NCBI GenBank assembly: GCA_963575745.1
Contig: CAUYUJ010000183.1
Coordinates: 2,501-66,500, forward strand
DNA from: Prorocentrum cordatum
Lineage: Eukaryota > Sar > Dinophyceae > Prorocentrales > Prorocentraceae
Reading direction: 5' to 3'
Length of the DNA: 64,000 nucleotides
Shown here: positions 55,124-64,000 of the stretch, piece after piece
Layout of the letters: each line of letters starts with the position of its first letter
Numbering within the stretch: the stretch's first letter is position 1
Made by a program: the position numbers and the translations under genes
The notes under the pieces: model-generated
What the model was told of the DNA's origin: nothing
The model's input: the letters and a program-made list of their open reading frames with translations, nothing else
The model's database searches: none

Positions 55124-55284
55124 CGTGTCTCGCCCTCCTGGGAGCGGTTTTGTGGCGTCGGTTTTCCCTGGCCCCCGCCTGCCCTCCCAGTTCATAATAC
55201 TTCCGCCGCGTTGCGGCCCTCAGGGTCCCATCTGTTCCTGAGGCGTGTTCGGATCGGACGCGCTCTCGGTGGCCCTCACCCTCA
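55124..55284 (+). other. LINE 3' untranslated region
   Basis: 161 bases from the ORF2 stop to the right target duplication. It has no poly(A) tail and ends CCCTCACCCTCA, two copies of a hexamer. Short tandem tails of this kind are known for several non-LTR clades. Confidence 0.65.
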
Positions 55285-55300
55285 CCCGGCAAGGGAAAGT
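55285..55300 (+). repeat. LINE target-site duplication, right copy
   Basis: CCCGGCAAGGGAAAGT repeats the sequence left of the spliced leader at 48180-48195, differing at one position. It directly follows the CCCTCACCCTCA tail of the element. Confidence 0.85.
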
Positions 55301-55465
55301 CGGCTTCAGGACAATGCGCAGATGCACGCTGGAGTCGGATGTACCCTCACAGCGCGTCTCCAACGCTCCCAGCGTCTCCTCGGACGACGAAGACGAAGCG
55401 CAGAGCAGTTCCCGTTTGGGAAGAATTCAGGACGTCGCATGTATGGGGGAGCCAGGTGTCGACCA

Positions 55466-55626
55466 GGGCCAGGACGAACACACATCCCTTGAAGGGCGCT
55501 CCGGATCGCTCTGCAGGGTATTCCGGAGCGCTCTGAGAAGGCCGCGGCGCCCGAAGCGTTCTCCAGAGCCGCCGGATCTCAGAGATTCCCGATGCGCCCT
55601 CGCCCAAAGTTATCCTCGTCCTGGCT
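55466..55626 (+). mobile_element. AGGACGAGGA foldback element, copy 2
   Basis: 161 bases; left GGGCCAGGACGAACACA, right TTATCCTCGTCCTGGC. Internal GCTCCGGATCGCTCTG and CCGGAGCGCTCTGAG hairpin as in 32583-32742. Confidence 0.65.
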
Positions 55627-55882
55627 CCGTCGTACAGTGGGGCCGGCCGGGCTCCGTGACGGGGCCCTGGCCGAGCCTGGCTCGGGCATGCCCGGGCTCG
55701 TGCGTGCCCAAGGCGTTCCCTGGTCGTGGCCTCTCGTCCGCTCGAGACCGCTCAGAAGTGTTGGTCGAGGCGGGTGGGGGCGGTGGGTCGCGCCGCATCG
55801 CTGACGCATCGGCGGTCGGGCTCGACTCGGAGCCCGATTCTCCCCATCCCGACTTCGGCGACGCGGCGCGATGCTCCGACCC

Positions 55883-56054
55883 CAGACATGCGACGTCCTG
55901 ATTTCTCCACGACGGCGTCCCTGGAAGTCGGGACCGCTTTTTCGTCCTGAATCGTTGCTTGACGGTCCCGAGGCCCGGCGAGGGCCCCCCCCTGGGTCGA
56001 ACATAGCTCAAAACCTCCCGTCTTGATTTTTTACGACGCGAATAATTATGTCTG
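55883..56054 (+). mobile_element. CAGACATG-family foldback element
   Basis: 172 bases, CAGACATG to ATGTCTG, with the conserved GTCCCGAGGCCCGGCGAGGG core. A solitary end fragment (TCAGGACGTCGCATGT) also lies at 55428-55443. Confidence 0.78.
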
Positions 56055-56463
56055 AGTCCCAAACCCGGGTTAGCCAGAAGGGATCAGCGGACCACCGTGA
56101 ACAGACCCCCGTGGCACGTGAGCCCCGAAGCATACCGATCCTGGCGGCGCGTCCCTCCACAGGCGAGCCCAGCCGCGGCGGCGAGGGAACCCACCTCCTC
56201 TCCCAAGGGGGGTGGGCACACGAATGAGCCTTCATCCTCGCCTCCACCCCTTCCCCTCCTACCTCCCCCCCCTCCCCCTCGCCCCGCAATTCAGGATAAG
56301 AGTGAGGGGGCGGGCGCGGGCGACGCGGGCGTCGAGCCGGCGGAACTCGTGGCCCTCACCTTCCCTGTCGATGGCGCTCTCCTCCTGCTGCTCCTCCTCC
56401 TCCTCCACCTGCTCGTCCTCCTCCTCCGCGTCCTCGTCCTCATCGTCGTCGTCGTCGTGCTTT

Positions 56464-57100
56464 GACAAATTCAGCGCGGGGGGGATCGCTGGTGGGCCAC
56501 CCGGAACGAATGCAAAAACAGCCCGCCGCAGGCGCCGAATTTTTGGCTTGTTCAGTGAACGTAGTTTTGGTTCGCGGGTGGGTCGCGGGCTCTCCACCTC
56601 CACCTGGAATCTATTCAAAAGCAGCCCGCCGCAGGCGCCGAAAATTTAGATTTGCACACTGTACGCGGTTTGGGTCGCAGATTCTCCACCTGGAACGAAT
56701 GCAAAAGAAACCCGCCGCAGGCGCCGAAATGTTGACTTGTTCAGTGAACGTAGTTTTGGTTCGCGGGTGGGTTGCGGGCTTTCCACCTCCACCTGGAAGG
56801 AATTCAAAAACAGCCCACCACAGGCGCCGAAAATTTTGATTTGTACACTGAACGCGGTTTGGGTCGCGGGTGGGTCGCAGGTTCTCCACCTGGAACGAAT
56901 GCAAAAGAAGCCCGCCGCAGGCGTCGAAAATTTTGGGTGGATCGCGGGGTGGGTCGCGGGCGCGTTTGGGGTCGCGGGTGGGTCGCAGGTTCTCCACCTG
57001 GAACGAATGCAAAAGAGACTCGCCGCAGGCGCCGAAAATTTTGGGTGGGTCGCGGGGTGGGTCGCGGGTGGGTCGCAGGGCGGGTCGCGGGTGGGACGAC
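56464..57100 (+). repeat. Minisatellite with dimeric higher-order units
   Basis: Six repeats of CCACCTGGAACGAATGCAAA, GCCCGCCGCAGGCGCCGAAA and a spacer of GGGTCGCGGGT type. Alternate units differ (GTTCAGTGAACGTAG versus ACACTGAACGCGG), giving a dimer of about 195 bases. Ends in GGGTCGCGGGT repeats, then an (AAC)n tract. Confidence 0.8.
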
Positions 57101-57256
57101 AACAACAACAACAACCACCAACAACAACAACAGCAACACGAATCCGCATCGCGGAATTCCACTTCAGCCATGCACCCAGGGACAGTGAATGACCGTTCGG
57201 TTCAGCCCCCTTCACTCTGACAATGTATTACTACCATGCGTTATCATCATTGATAT

Positions 57257-57317
<61 letters not shown>

Positions 57318-57318
57318 T

Positions 57319-57390
<72 letters not shown>
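57257..57390 (+). repeat. (AGT)n microsatellite
   Basis: About 44 AGT triplets with one TTGT interruption at 57316. Confidence 0.95.
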
Positions 57391-57765
57391 TAAGTAATAG
57401 TATTATGAATATTGCTATTCGGATTCATGCTAGTATTACATGTACTATTATTGTTATTATTATTGTATGAATATTATTCTTAGTATAGTACTGTTTTTAT
57501 TGGTGCTATTACTGTTCGTACGATTACTATTCGTTTTATTTTGGATAATTGGAGTCATCCCCCAATGTTGCTTAGTATGCTTGTTTATTACTCTTATGCT
57601 CATGGATAGTAAGGGTATTCGTCTTATTGTCATGACTGAGTTTGTTTTATCTTTGTTGATATAATGCTTATGCCACTTATGGTTATTAGTATTATTATTT
57701 GTCATCGCATGTTGCTTCTCATGATTATTGATATTTCTCTTCTGCTTCATACTTTTTCGTTCCCC
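57391..57765 (+). other. A/T-rich island without recognised gene
   Basis: About 370 bases rich in ATT, TTA and TTG, sharply bounded by GC-rich sequence at 57766. The longest frame (57440-57664) is 74 residues, hydrophobic and starting within degenerate TTA/ATT repeats. It may be a decayed continuation of the (AGT)n array or foreign DNA. No organellar gene was recognised. Confidence 0.6.
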
Positions 57766-57817
57766 CGCCCCGGGGGGAGGCCCGCGGGGGCGGTGGGCGA
57801 GGGAGGGGCCTCGGCAT

Positions 57818-58108
57818 CAGAGGGCCTCCAGCACCAGACCCCCGACGTCATGATTTGTCATGTCTCCCCCCAGGGCTCTCGCCCCATTCCCCAACAGCTG
57901 GCAGCTTGCCCCGAGAGTGGCCCGAGGGGCCCCCAAGAACCCTCATCCCCCTCTTCCTCCTTGTTATCCTCCTCCTCCTCCTCCTCCTCCTCCTCCTCCT
58001 CCTCCTCCTCCTCTTCCTCGTCCCCGTTGTTCCCTTCTCCTGCTCCTCCTCACCCAGCCCGCTCTCCTCCTCTCCCCAGACCCCGGACGCCATGACTTCA
58101 TACTTAAT
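57818..58108 (+). other. Two isolated CAGACATG-family ends around a (CCT)n array
   Basis: CCAGACCCCCGACGTCATGA at 57833-57852 and CAGACCCCGGACGCCATGAC at 58077-58096 resemble the left end of the family. Between them is a (CCT)n array (57963-58015). No complete element. Confidence 0.4.
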
Positions 58109-58254
58109 TGGGCTGACCTGGCCCCCGGAAAACTTGCACGAGACTGCGGCTTGCTTTTAACATGTGGAAGATGCGCATCGAGCGCGCCATTTCACGTCGC
58201 AGCGCCAGGGGGGGGGGCATGATGCTCGCTTTTGCGCGGGCGCGACTGCGAATC

Positions 58255-58593
58255 TGACGACGACGACAACGACGACGACGGCAACGGCGACGAGGAGGAG
58301 GAGGACGACGACGACGACAACAAGAACAACAACACTCATTTCAAGACTGTTCGCTCTTATCTACTCGAGTGCCCGTTAACGCGTATTTCCCAAACCCTCG
58401 ATGCCCGCCCTCTTCGTCTTCGATCGTACCCCTTTGGGGGGTTATACCTTTCTTCCCTGCAGGCCGGGCCCCGGCAAGCGGCGGAGCGGCCGCGGACCGT
58501 CGGCCTGGCCAGCGGCAGCGCTGATCGGTGGCAACCCGACCCCAAGAGGGACGGACAGGGGACCGACCACGACGACGACGACGACGTCGACGA

Positions 58594-58624
<31 letters not shown>

Positions 58625-58640
58625 AACGACGACGACAACG
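58255..58640 (+). repeat. Two (GAC)n patches
   Basis: GACGACGAC at 58256-58320 (ending AACAACAAC) and at 58565-58640. Between them no gene was recognised. Confidence 0.85.
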
Positions 58641-58679
58641 AGCCAAAGCAAGAGCGAGAGAGAGAACGACAGCAGGGCC

Positions 58680-59850
58680 ACGAAGGGCACGAAGTAGGCC
58701 ACGAAGGGCAATAGCGGGGACACGAAGGGAATGCGTATGGGGCCGCGAAGAGCGCGAACGAGCGGGGGCCATGAAGGGCAGATCATGCGGGGCCACAAAG
58801 AGCAAGGACGGGGCCACTGATGGTAGCAACTGGGCCACGTAGGACAGCGAGGGGGCCACAAAGGGCGACAGCGGGGCCACGAAGGGCATGCATATGGGGC
58901 GACGACGGGCGCGAACGAGTGGGGGCCACGAAGGGCACACGTATATTGGGCCGCGAAGGGCAAAGAGGTGGCCACTGAGGGCAGCAACGGGGCCACGAAA
59001 GGCAGCGAGGGGGCCACAAAGGGCGAACCCGGGGCCACGAAGAGCATGCTTCTGGGGCCACGACGGGAGCGAACGAGCGGGGGCGACGAAGGGCATACAT
59101 AAATGGGGCCACGAAACAAAGCGAGGGAGCCACGAAGGGCTTCAACGGGGCCACGAAACAAAGCGAGGGGGCCACGAAGGACTGCAACGGGGCCACGAAA
59201 CAAAGCGAGGGGGCCACGAAGGGCTGCAACGGGGCCGCGAAGGGCAGCGAGGGGGCCACGAGGGGCTGCAACGGGGCCACGAAACAAAGCGAGGGGGCCA
59301 CGGAGGGCTGCAACGCGGCCACGAAGGGCAGCGAGGGGGCCACGAAGGGCTGCAACGCGGCCACGAAACACAGCGAGGGGGCCACGAAGGGCTGCAACGG
59401 GGCCACACAGGGCAGCGAGGGGGCCACGAAGGGCTGCAACGGGGCCACGAAACAAAGCGAGGAGGCCACGGAGGGCTGCAACGGGGCCACGAAACAACGC
59501 GAGGGGGCCACGAAGGGCTGCAACGCGGCCGCGAAGGGCAGCGAGGGGGCCACGAGGGGCTGCAACGGGGCCACGAAACAAAGCGAGGGGGCCACGAAGG
59601 GCTGCAACGCGGCCACGAAACAAAGCGAGGGGGGCCACGAAGGGCTGCAACGCGGCCACGAAACACAGCGAGGGGGCCACGAAAGGCTGCAACGGGGCCA
59701 CGAAGGGCAGCGAGGGGGCCACGAAGGGCTGCAACGGGGCCATGAAACACAGCGAGGGGGCCACGAAGGGCTGCAACGGGTCCACGAAGGGCAGCGAGGA
59801 GGCCACGAATGGCTGCAACGGGGCCACGAAGGGCAGGGAGATCCCGATTC
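58680..59850 (+). repeat. 42-bp satellite of GGGGCCACGAA half-units
   Basis: About 25 dimeric units alternating GGGGCCACGAAGGGCTGCAAC and GGGGCCACGAAACAAAGCGAG, 42 bases per dimer. More irregular spacing at 58680-59100. Multiples of three give long open frames on both strands (up to about 460 residues), judged spurious. Confidence 0.92.
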
Positions 59851-59867
59851 CTAATTATCTGTGAGGG

Positions 59868-60142
59868 AGTCCTAAGCGTGAGCGCGACTCCTGGGTGCCT
59901 GAGTGTCGGGAATGCGGCGCCTGAGCAAATTGCGGGAAATTCCAAAGCAAGGGCGCTATTCTTGAGTGAGTTGCAAGCAAGTCTCCAGCGACAGCGCGAC
60001 TCCAGAGCGCCGAGAGAATGATTCCTGAATGAATTGAAAGGAAGTCCCAAGCGAGCGCGCTACTCCTGAGTAAAATGCGAGGAAGTCTCAGGCGGGAGCG
60101 GGGGTCCTGGCAAAATTGCGGGAAAGTCTCAAGCGGGAACCG
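59868..60142 (+). repeat. Degenerate minisatellite, about 50-base unit
   Basis: About six units with GACTCCTGAGTG, AATTGCGGGAA and GTCTCAAGCGAGAGCGC blocks. Directly follows the 42-bp satellite. Confidence 0.6.
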
Positions 60143-60474
60143 TTGTTGTTGTAACCCGGGGGCCAACAGCGCAGCTTGAGGACGAAGACTTTCCTTTATA
60201 AAACAGGGTGCGAGCGCAGGCAAGGGCACTTCATTAAAAAAACCAACATGTTTTTTCTTCGGCAAACAAATCCATCTCTCAAGAATCCGCTGCCCCTCGA
60301 CGAGGCTTTCCTGAACTCCGCGCACGACGCACAGAACCTGGCAGAGAGCAAACACCAACGGCCCAGGACACGCAGGGGGAGTCCTGCGCACGTGGCCGAA
60401 ATTCTGCGTGAGAGGCCACGCGGGGAAAGGGAGGGGGGATCAACAACAATTGTTCTTCAGTGTGAGAGTTCGAC

Positions 60475-60985
60475 TCCTCCTCCTCCTCCTCCTCCTCCTC
60501 CTCCTCCTCCTCCTCCTCCTCCTCCCCTACTCCTCCTCCTCCTCATCCCCTCCCTCCTCCTCCCTCCTCCTCCTCCCCTCCTCCTCCTCCTCCTCCTCCT
60601 CCTCCTCCTCCTCCTCCTCCTCCTCCTCCTCCGCCTCCGACGACGACGACGACGACGACGAGGACGACGACGACGACAACGACCACTTCGAGGCAGCACG
60701 CGGGCGCTCCACCACGACCGCACTGGGCGCTGCAGCTTGCGGGAGGAGCACACGGCGCAAACGTGCCGCCGGCGCGCCGAGGTGGCGCGACGCAGCCCCG
60801 CCCTTGCAGGAGAGGGGCGGTGACGACGAGGAGGAGGAGGAGGAGGAGAGAGGAGGGAGGAGGAGGAGAGGAGGAGGAGGAGGAGGAGGAGGAGGAGGAG
60901 GAGGAGGAGGAGGAGGAGGAGGAGGAGGCGGAGGAGAGAGGAGGAGGAGAGAGGAGGAACAGCAGGAGGAGAGAGGAGAGAGGGG
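60475..60985 (+). repeat. (CCT)n - (GAC)n - (AGG)n, potential large hairpin
   Basis: (CCT)n at 60475-60633, (GAC)n at 60640-60680, unique 140 bases, then (AGG)n at 60826-60985. The CCT and AGG arrays can pair with each other. Confidence 0.9.
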
Positions 60986-60999
60986 CGGTGACTGCCAGC

Positions 61000-62739
61000 G
61001 CCACTGCCGCGCGGGCGCCAGCGCGCGTGGGGGCGCAAAACAGCGCACCCCCACGCGCGGCGGGGGCGCCTCATCCCCGCCCGCGTGGGCACGAGATGGG
61101 AGAGGAGGAGGACGTCGACGACCGAAAGCAGCCCGCGCGCGCGAAAACACGACTCCCCGACATAGGCCGAACCGCCCTGGAGCCCCAAGCGCTCACGCTC
61201 GAGGGGGGCGGGCTCGTGGACAGAAGAGCGACGGGCGCGAACAGGGGGGATTGGCTGGAGACGGATAGGGACAGGAATGCGACAGCGGAAAGAGGATCGG
61301 CAGAAGGAAACGGCACGGAAACGAGGGCACACGCGCGGAATGGAAGTGCCAGAGAGGCCACGAAGGAGGAGGGCGCAAAGGTGTCCTGCACAGACACGCG
61401 AGCAGAGGGCGAACCCGACGGCGGGGTGGCGGAACGAGGGGCGAAAAAGAAACTCGGAGGGGGGCCACCGGCGAAGGGGCGGGGGGAGCGGGGGGGGAAA
61501 GGCTCGCTAGGAGGGGGCGGCGACGGGGGAGAGAGGGCGGCGAGGACGAGGAGGGCGCAGAAAAGGGCGACGGCGAAGAGGAACGGAGGCGGCTGGGAGA
61601 ACGCGAAACAAACAACAAACACAAGCGATGACATGGAGGATGGAGGGAGAGGAGGGGGGGCGACGACGAGGACGAAAAACAAGTGGAGGAGCAAGACGGA
61701 GAACGCAAGGCCATTCGGAAGAGGGGGCAGACAGGAACGATCCAGACATGGGATGAAGGAAAGGGAAGCGTCGCGAGGCACCCGTCGGCGACCGCTTCTT
61801 CGGAGCCGCGCAGCTACGGGCCTCTCCCGAAAGGGGGGCCGTTTGGCTTCTGCGCTCGGACTTGGGCGCCGCAGGGGGAGGCTCGCAGAAGCCCAGCGGA
61901 AACAGTGAAACGATCTGCAGAAGCTTTCGGCACCGCCCCGTTGGCTTTTCAGAGGCTCATGAGAGGCCCCTTGCAAGTTCGCAGAGCGGTCATGGGGCTT
62001 GTCTGCATGAGGCCCACTTGATCACGAGGGGCTCTACAAGCTTCTGAGATGATCTCGAGAGGCTCCTGAGAAGCTACCGGGAGGCTCCCGACGTGCGTCT
62101 GAACAAGAAGGTTGTTAAGGATGGGCTTGGGCGCACCTCGCGTGGCCGAATCTCAACTCCGACCATGTTTGCGGCAGCCGCGCGCCCGCTCCGAATCTTG
62201 CCCGTCGACGTCCCCGACGGGGCTCTGCACCGCGCCGAGTGAGGGCTCCGAGCCCTGTCCGTCGGCGCCCCGAGTGGTGCTCCGCACCGTAAAAAAAAAC
62301 AGGACAAACGATAACTCACCCAACTTTCGCTCAAGATTTGGCGATGCGTAACTGCCGTCTTTCGGGGCATCCTTCGGCGGCCTCTGTCAGTGGCACCTCG
62401 GCGGGGCAAGCCCGCCGCGAACGGGTGACCCGCGCGCCCGCGGCCCCGCGGACCCCGAGTCCTGGGCGCGCGACTCAAGGGCGCCGAACTCCCTTGATTC
62501 TGAGGCCAAGGCCCACGGACCCTGCGGCAGCCCAGGGCGCGCGATCCCCTCGGGCTCACTGTCTACGGGCCCGCGGTACCTGGGCACCGGAATCAAAAGC
62601 GGAAGGCTGCGGCGCTTTGCGGCGAAGGAACGGGACTTCCCGGGCCCCGCAAGGAATGGCCAGCGACTTCTGGGAATCTCATCGAAGGTCGAGGGCTCCT
62701 GGGGCGCAGAGTCAGGGGCCCGCGAAGTCCGTGGCGCGG
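61000..62739 (+). other. No gene recognised; purine-rich then GC-rich
   Basis: 61100-61900 is G/A-rich with GCGAC-type words and carries a 381-residue frame of Arg/Gly/Glu/Lys that lacks any domain. 61900-62740 has GAGGCTC(A/C)TGAGA words and no coding content recognised. Confidence 0.45.
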
Positions 62740-62747
62740 CCCTGGGG

Positions 62748-62926
62748 TTAATTCGGGGGTGTCCCCCTACAGGGGGATTGTCGACGGATGAAAAACCCAA
62801 AATAATCAAAACATAATCCAAAAATTGTCTTGGGACTATGTTTTGAATTATTTGACCATTTTGGTACATTTTTGTGTGAAAAAAATTCACCCCAGATCCC
62901 CCTGTAGGGGGACACGCCCGACTTAA
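62748..62926 (+). mobile_element. hAT-like MITE, copy 4
   Basis: 179 bases with inverted ends of about 30 bases (TTAATTCGGGGGTGTCCCCC on the left; the right end is GGGGACACGCCCGACTTAA). Identical 8-base flanks CCCTGGGG lie at 62740-62747 and 62927-62934. Each subterminal region is itself palindromic (CCCCCTACAGGGGG). The flank is low complexity, so this duplication alone would be weaker evidence than copies 1 and 2. Confidence 0.8.
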
Positions 62927-63286
62927 CCCTGGGGCCCTGGGGCCCGAGACTCCTGGGTCGTTGAACGAGGAGGGCCCACGACCCGCGGGCCCTCGAGCCA
63001 CGCGCACAGCTGCAGCCCCGCCCGGAGGGGTTCCAAGGGGGGCGGCGCCGCAGGATGGCCACTGAAAAGGCCTCCGGCCGCCCAGGAAGCATCTGCAGTG
63101 AACAGTGAGAGCGCTGCAACCATGGGTAACATGGCAATCGTCTAGCGCGCTTAAACTCCCTCCGGCCTGCGAGCCGCAGCCCCTGACCCAGACCGAAAGG
63201 GGACGAACAAAAACCGCAGCTGGCCGCGCCTGGCCGCCTTCGCGGGCGGGCGAGCGCAAGGCGAAGACGCCGCGCTGCCGGAGGAG

Positions 63287-63460
63287 GGGGGGAGGAGGAG
63301 GAGGAGGAGGAGGAGGAGGAGGAGGAGGAGGAGGAGGAGGAGGAGGAGGAGGAGGAGGAGGAGGAGGGAGGAGGAGGAGGAGGAGGAGGAGGAGGAGGAG
63401 GAGGAGAGGAGGAGGAGGGAGAGGAGGGGAGGAGGAGGAGGAGGAGGACGAGGGACGAGG
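63287..63460 (+). repeat. (AGG)n array
   Basis: About 170 bases of AGG with few interruptions. Confidence 0.93.
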
Positions 63461-63728
63461 GGGGAGAGGAAAAAACACGGAGAGGAGGCGCCGACATGCA
63501 AGAGAAGGGGGGGGCGGCAAAGGCAGCAGCAGGCAAGCGCGCGCGGTGGGGGCGGGCGGGGGGCGGCGGCGGCCGTCGGGGGGTCGTCGCGGGTCGTCGT
63601 GGGTCTGGGGGTCGTCGGTTGTGGTCCTGGTCGTGGTCGCGGTCGGGGGTGGTCGAGGTCGTGGTCTGGGTCAAAAGGGAAGGGGTTGCCGGGGCGGGGC
63701 GTTGGGGGTGGTCGTGTTTGCGGTCGGC

Positions 63729-64000
63729 TCAGGCAGCGTCGGCCGCTCTAGCCGCCGTGGCCGCTGCCAGTCTGGCCGCAGGCGCCCTGCCGGGGCCCTG
63801 CAGCCTGCGGAGCACGGCCCGCGCGTTCTCCTTCTGGAGGAGTAGCGAGGTTCGCTGGGCGTGCTCCGCCGCCACGATGGCGGGGCCCTCCCCCGTGGCG
63901 TCCGCCGCGCGCTTCGCCAGGACGGCTAACGCGCGGCGTGCCTCCTTGCCCCAAGCGCCGCCGTGCGCCCCGCCGGCCGCGCTGCAGCTGCGCGCCGTGT
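63729..64000 (-). CDS. Partial reading frame running off the window end, unidentified
   Basis: On the minus strand an open frame enters at the window edge and ends with TGA at 63729-63731. It gives about 90 residues, Ala/Arg-rich but with non-repetitive content (EARRALAVLAKRAADATGEG, then HAQRTSLLLQKENARAVLRR). There is no ATG in the visible part. Its style resembles C-terminal tails of dinoflagellate retroelement polyproteins, but that is a weak impression. It could be chance in GC-rich DNA. Confidence 0.3.
   Translation of the reverse strand, partial: TARSCSAAGGAHGGAWGKEARRALAVLAKRAADATGEGPAIVAAEHAQRTSLLLQKENARAVLRRLQGPGRAPAARLAAATAARAADAA

Larger units (their letters stand above)
48195..55284 (+). 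mobile_element. Near-complete non-LTR retrotransposon (LINE) with spliced leader at its 5' end
   Basis: The unit consists of a spliced leader at its very first base, a 167-base leader region, ORF1, ORF2 with EEP endonuclease, reverse transcriptase and RNase H, and a 161-base 3' region ending in CCCTCA repeats. It is bounded by 16-base direct repeats with one mismatch at 48180-48195 and 55285-55300. The duplication abuts the spliced leader exactly, so a full-length, trans-spliced RNA was the template for insertion. There is no LTR and no poly(A). One base insertion breaks ORF2. The short target-site divergence and long open frames indicate a young copy. Confidence 0.93.

Noticed and set aside
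57440-57664. Mitochondrial or plastid membrane-protein fragment
   Set aside because: Hydrophobic only because of A/T-rich triplets; no cytochrome or photosystem motif could be recognised.
58442-59827. A 461-residue frame on the minus strand and 250-residue frames on the plus strand
   Set aside because: Product of the 42-bp satellite; composition follows the repeat in three frames.
60763-61908. A 381-residue Arg/Gly/Glu-rich protein
   Set aside because: Begins inside an (AGG)n array and continues through G/A-rich sequence with no domain or signal.
62748-62926. piggyBac-type element because of TTAA at both ends
   Set aside because: TTAA is inside the inverted ends, other copies lack it on the left, and the flanking duplication is 8 bases.

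Overview
The window is nuclear DNA of a peridinin-type dinoflagellate. The decisive evidence is the dinoflagellate spliced leader (22 nt, starting CCGTAG and ending TTGGCTCAAG), which is encoded in the genome at 35822-35843 (minus strand) and 48195-48216 (plus strand), with a one-mismatch form at 16208-16229 (minus strand). The plastid ATP synthase gamma gene also carries a signal peptide followed by a Phe-Val transit-peptide start. The DNA is GC-rich and gene-poor, and is packed with trinucleotide arrays, minisatellites and short foldback elements, as expected of a large dinoflagellate genome. The species cannot be fixed from the sequence; the high GC would fit something like Prorocentrum, but that is a guess. 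There is one 100-N scaffold gap (45362-45461).

Only one intact host gene is convincing: intronless atpC on the minus strand (34475-35743). It is preceded by tandem spliced-leader relics and, further upstream on its sense strand, by a 400-nt (CCT)n tract. Together these make it a retroposed, recycled mRNA copy sitting next to a ready-made trans-splice acceptor. A degenerate second copy of its last codons lies just past its stop. A degraded MFS phosphate permease (19080-20400, minus) is a pseudogene.

The second major object is a nearly complete non-LTR retrotransposon (48195-55284, plus). Its 5' end is exactly the spliced leader, it has ORF1 (zinc-ribbon and coiled coil) and ORF2 (EEP endonuclease, reverse transcriptase, zinc knuckle, RNase H), and it is flanked by a 16-bp target-site duplication. 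ORF2 is broken only by one base in an eight-G run. An older LINE relic (26.6-30.4 kb, minus) is shredded by frameshifts and has served as a landing site for at least four small foldback elements.

Most of the rest consists of dispersed short elements. The best defined is a 159-179 bp hAT-like MITE family (25977, 29011, 46858, 62748) with 8-bp target duplications. Others are a family ending CAGACATG/CATGTCTG (about ten copies), a 188-bp family with two nearly identical copies (21486, 38290), a long palindrome (42778-42946), and several two-copy families. Satellites include a paralogous pair of elements carrying different numbers of an 83-bp repeat (7599-8250 and 10163-11476), a 90-bp satellite in both orientations (18.1-18.5 kb and 36.4-37.8 kb), a 42-bp satellite (58.7-59.9 kb) and others. 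Long (CCT)n/(AGG)n, (ATC)n, (GGT)n, (GAC)n and (AGT)n arrays create many long spurious reading frames of poly-Leu/Ser/Pro, poly-Glu/Arg/Gly or poly-His, which are not annotated as genes.
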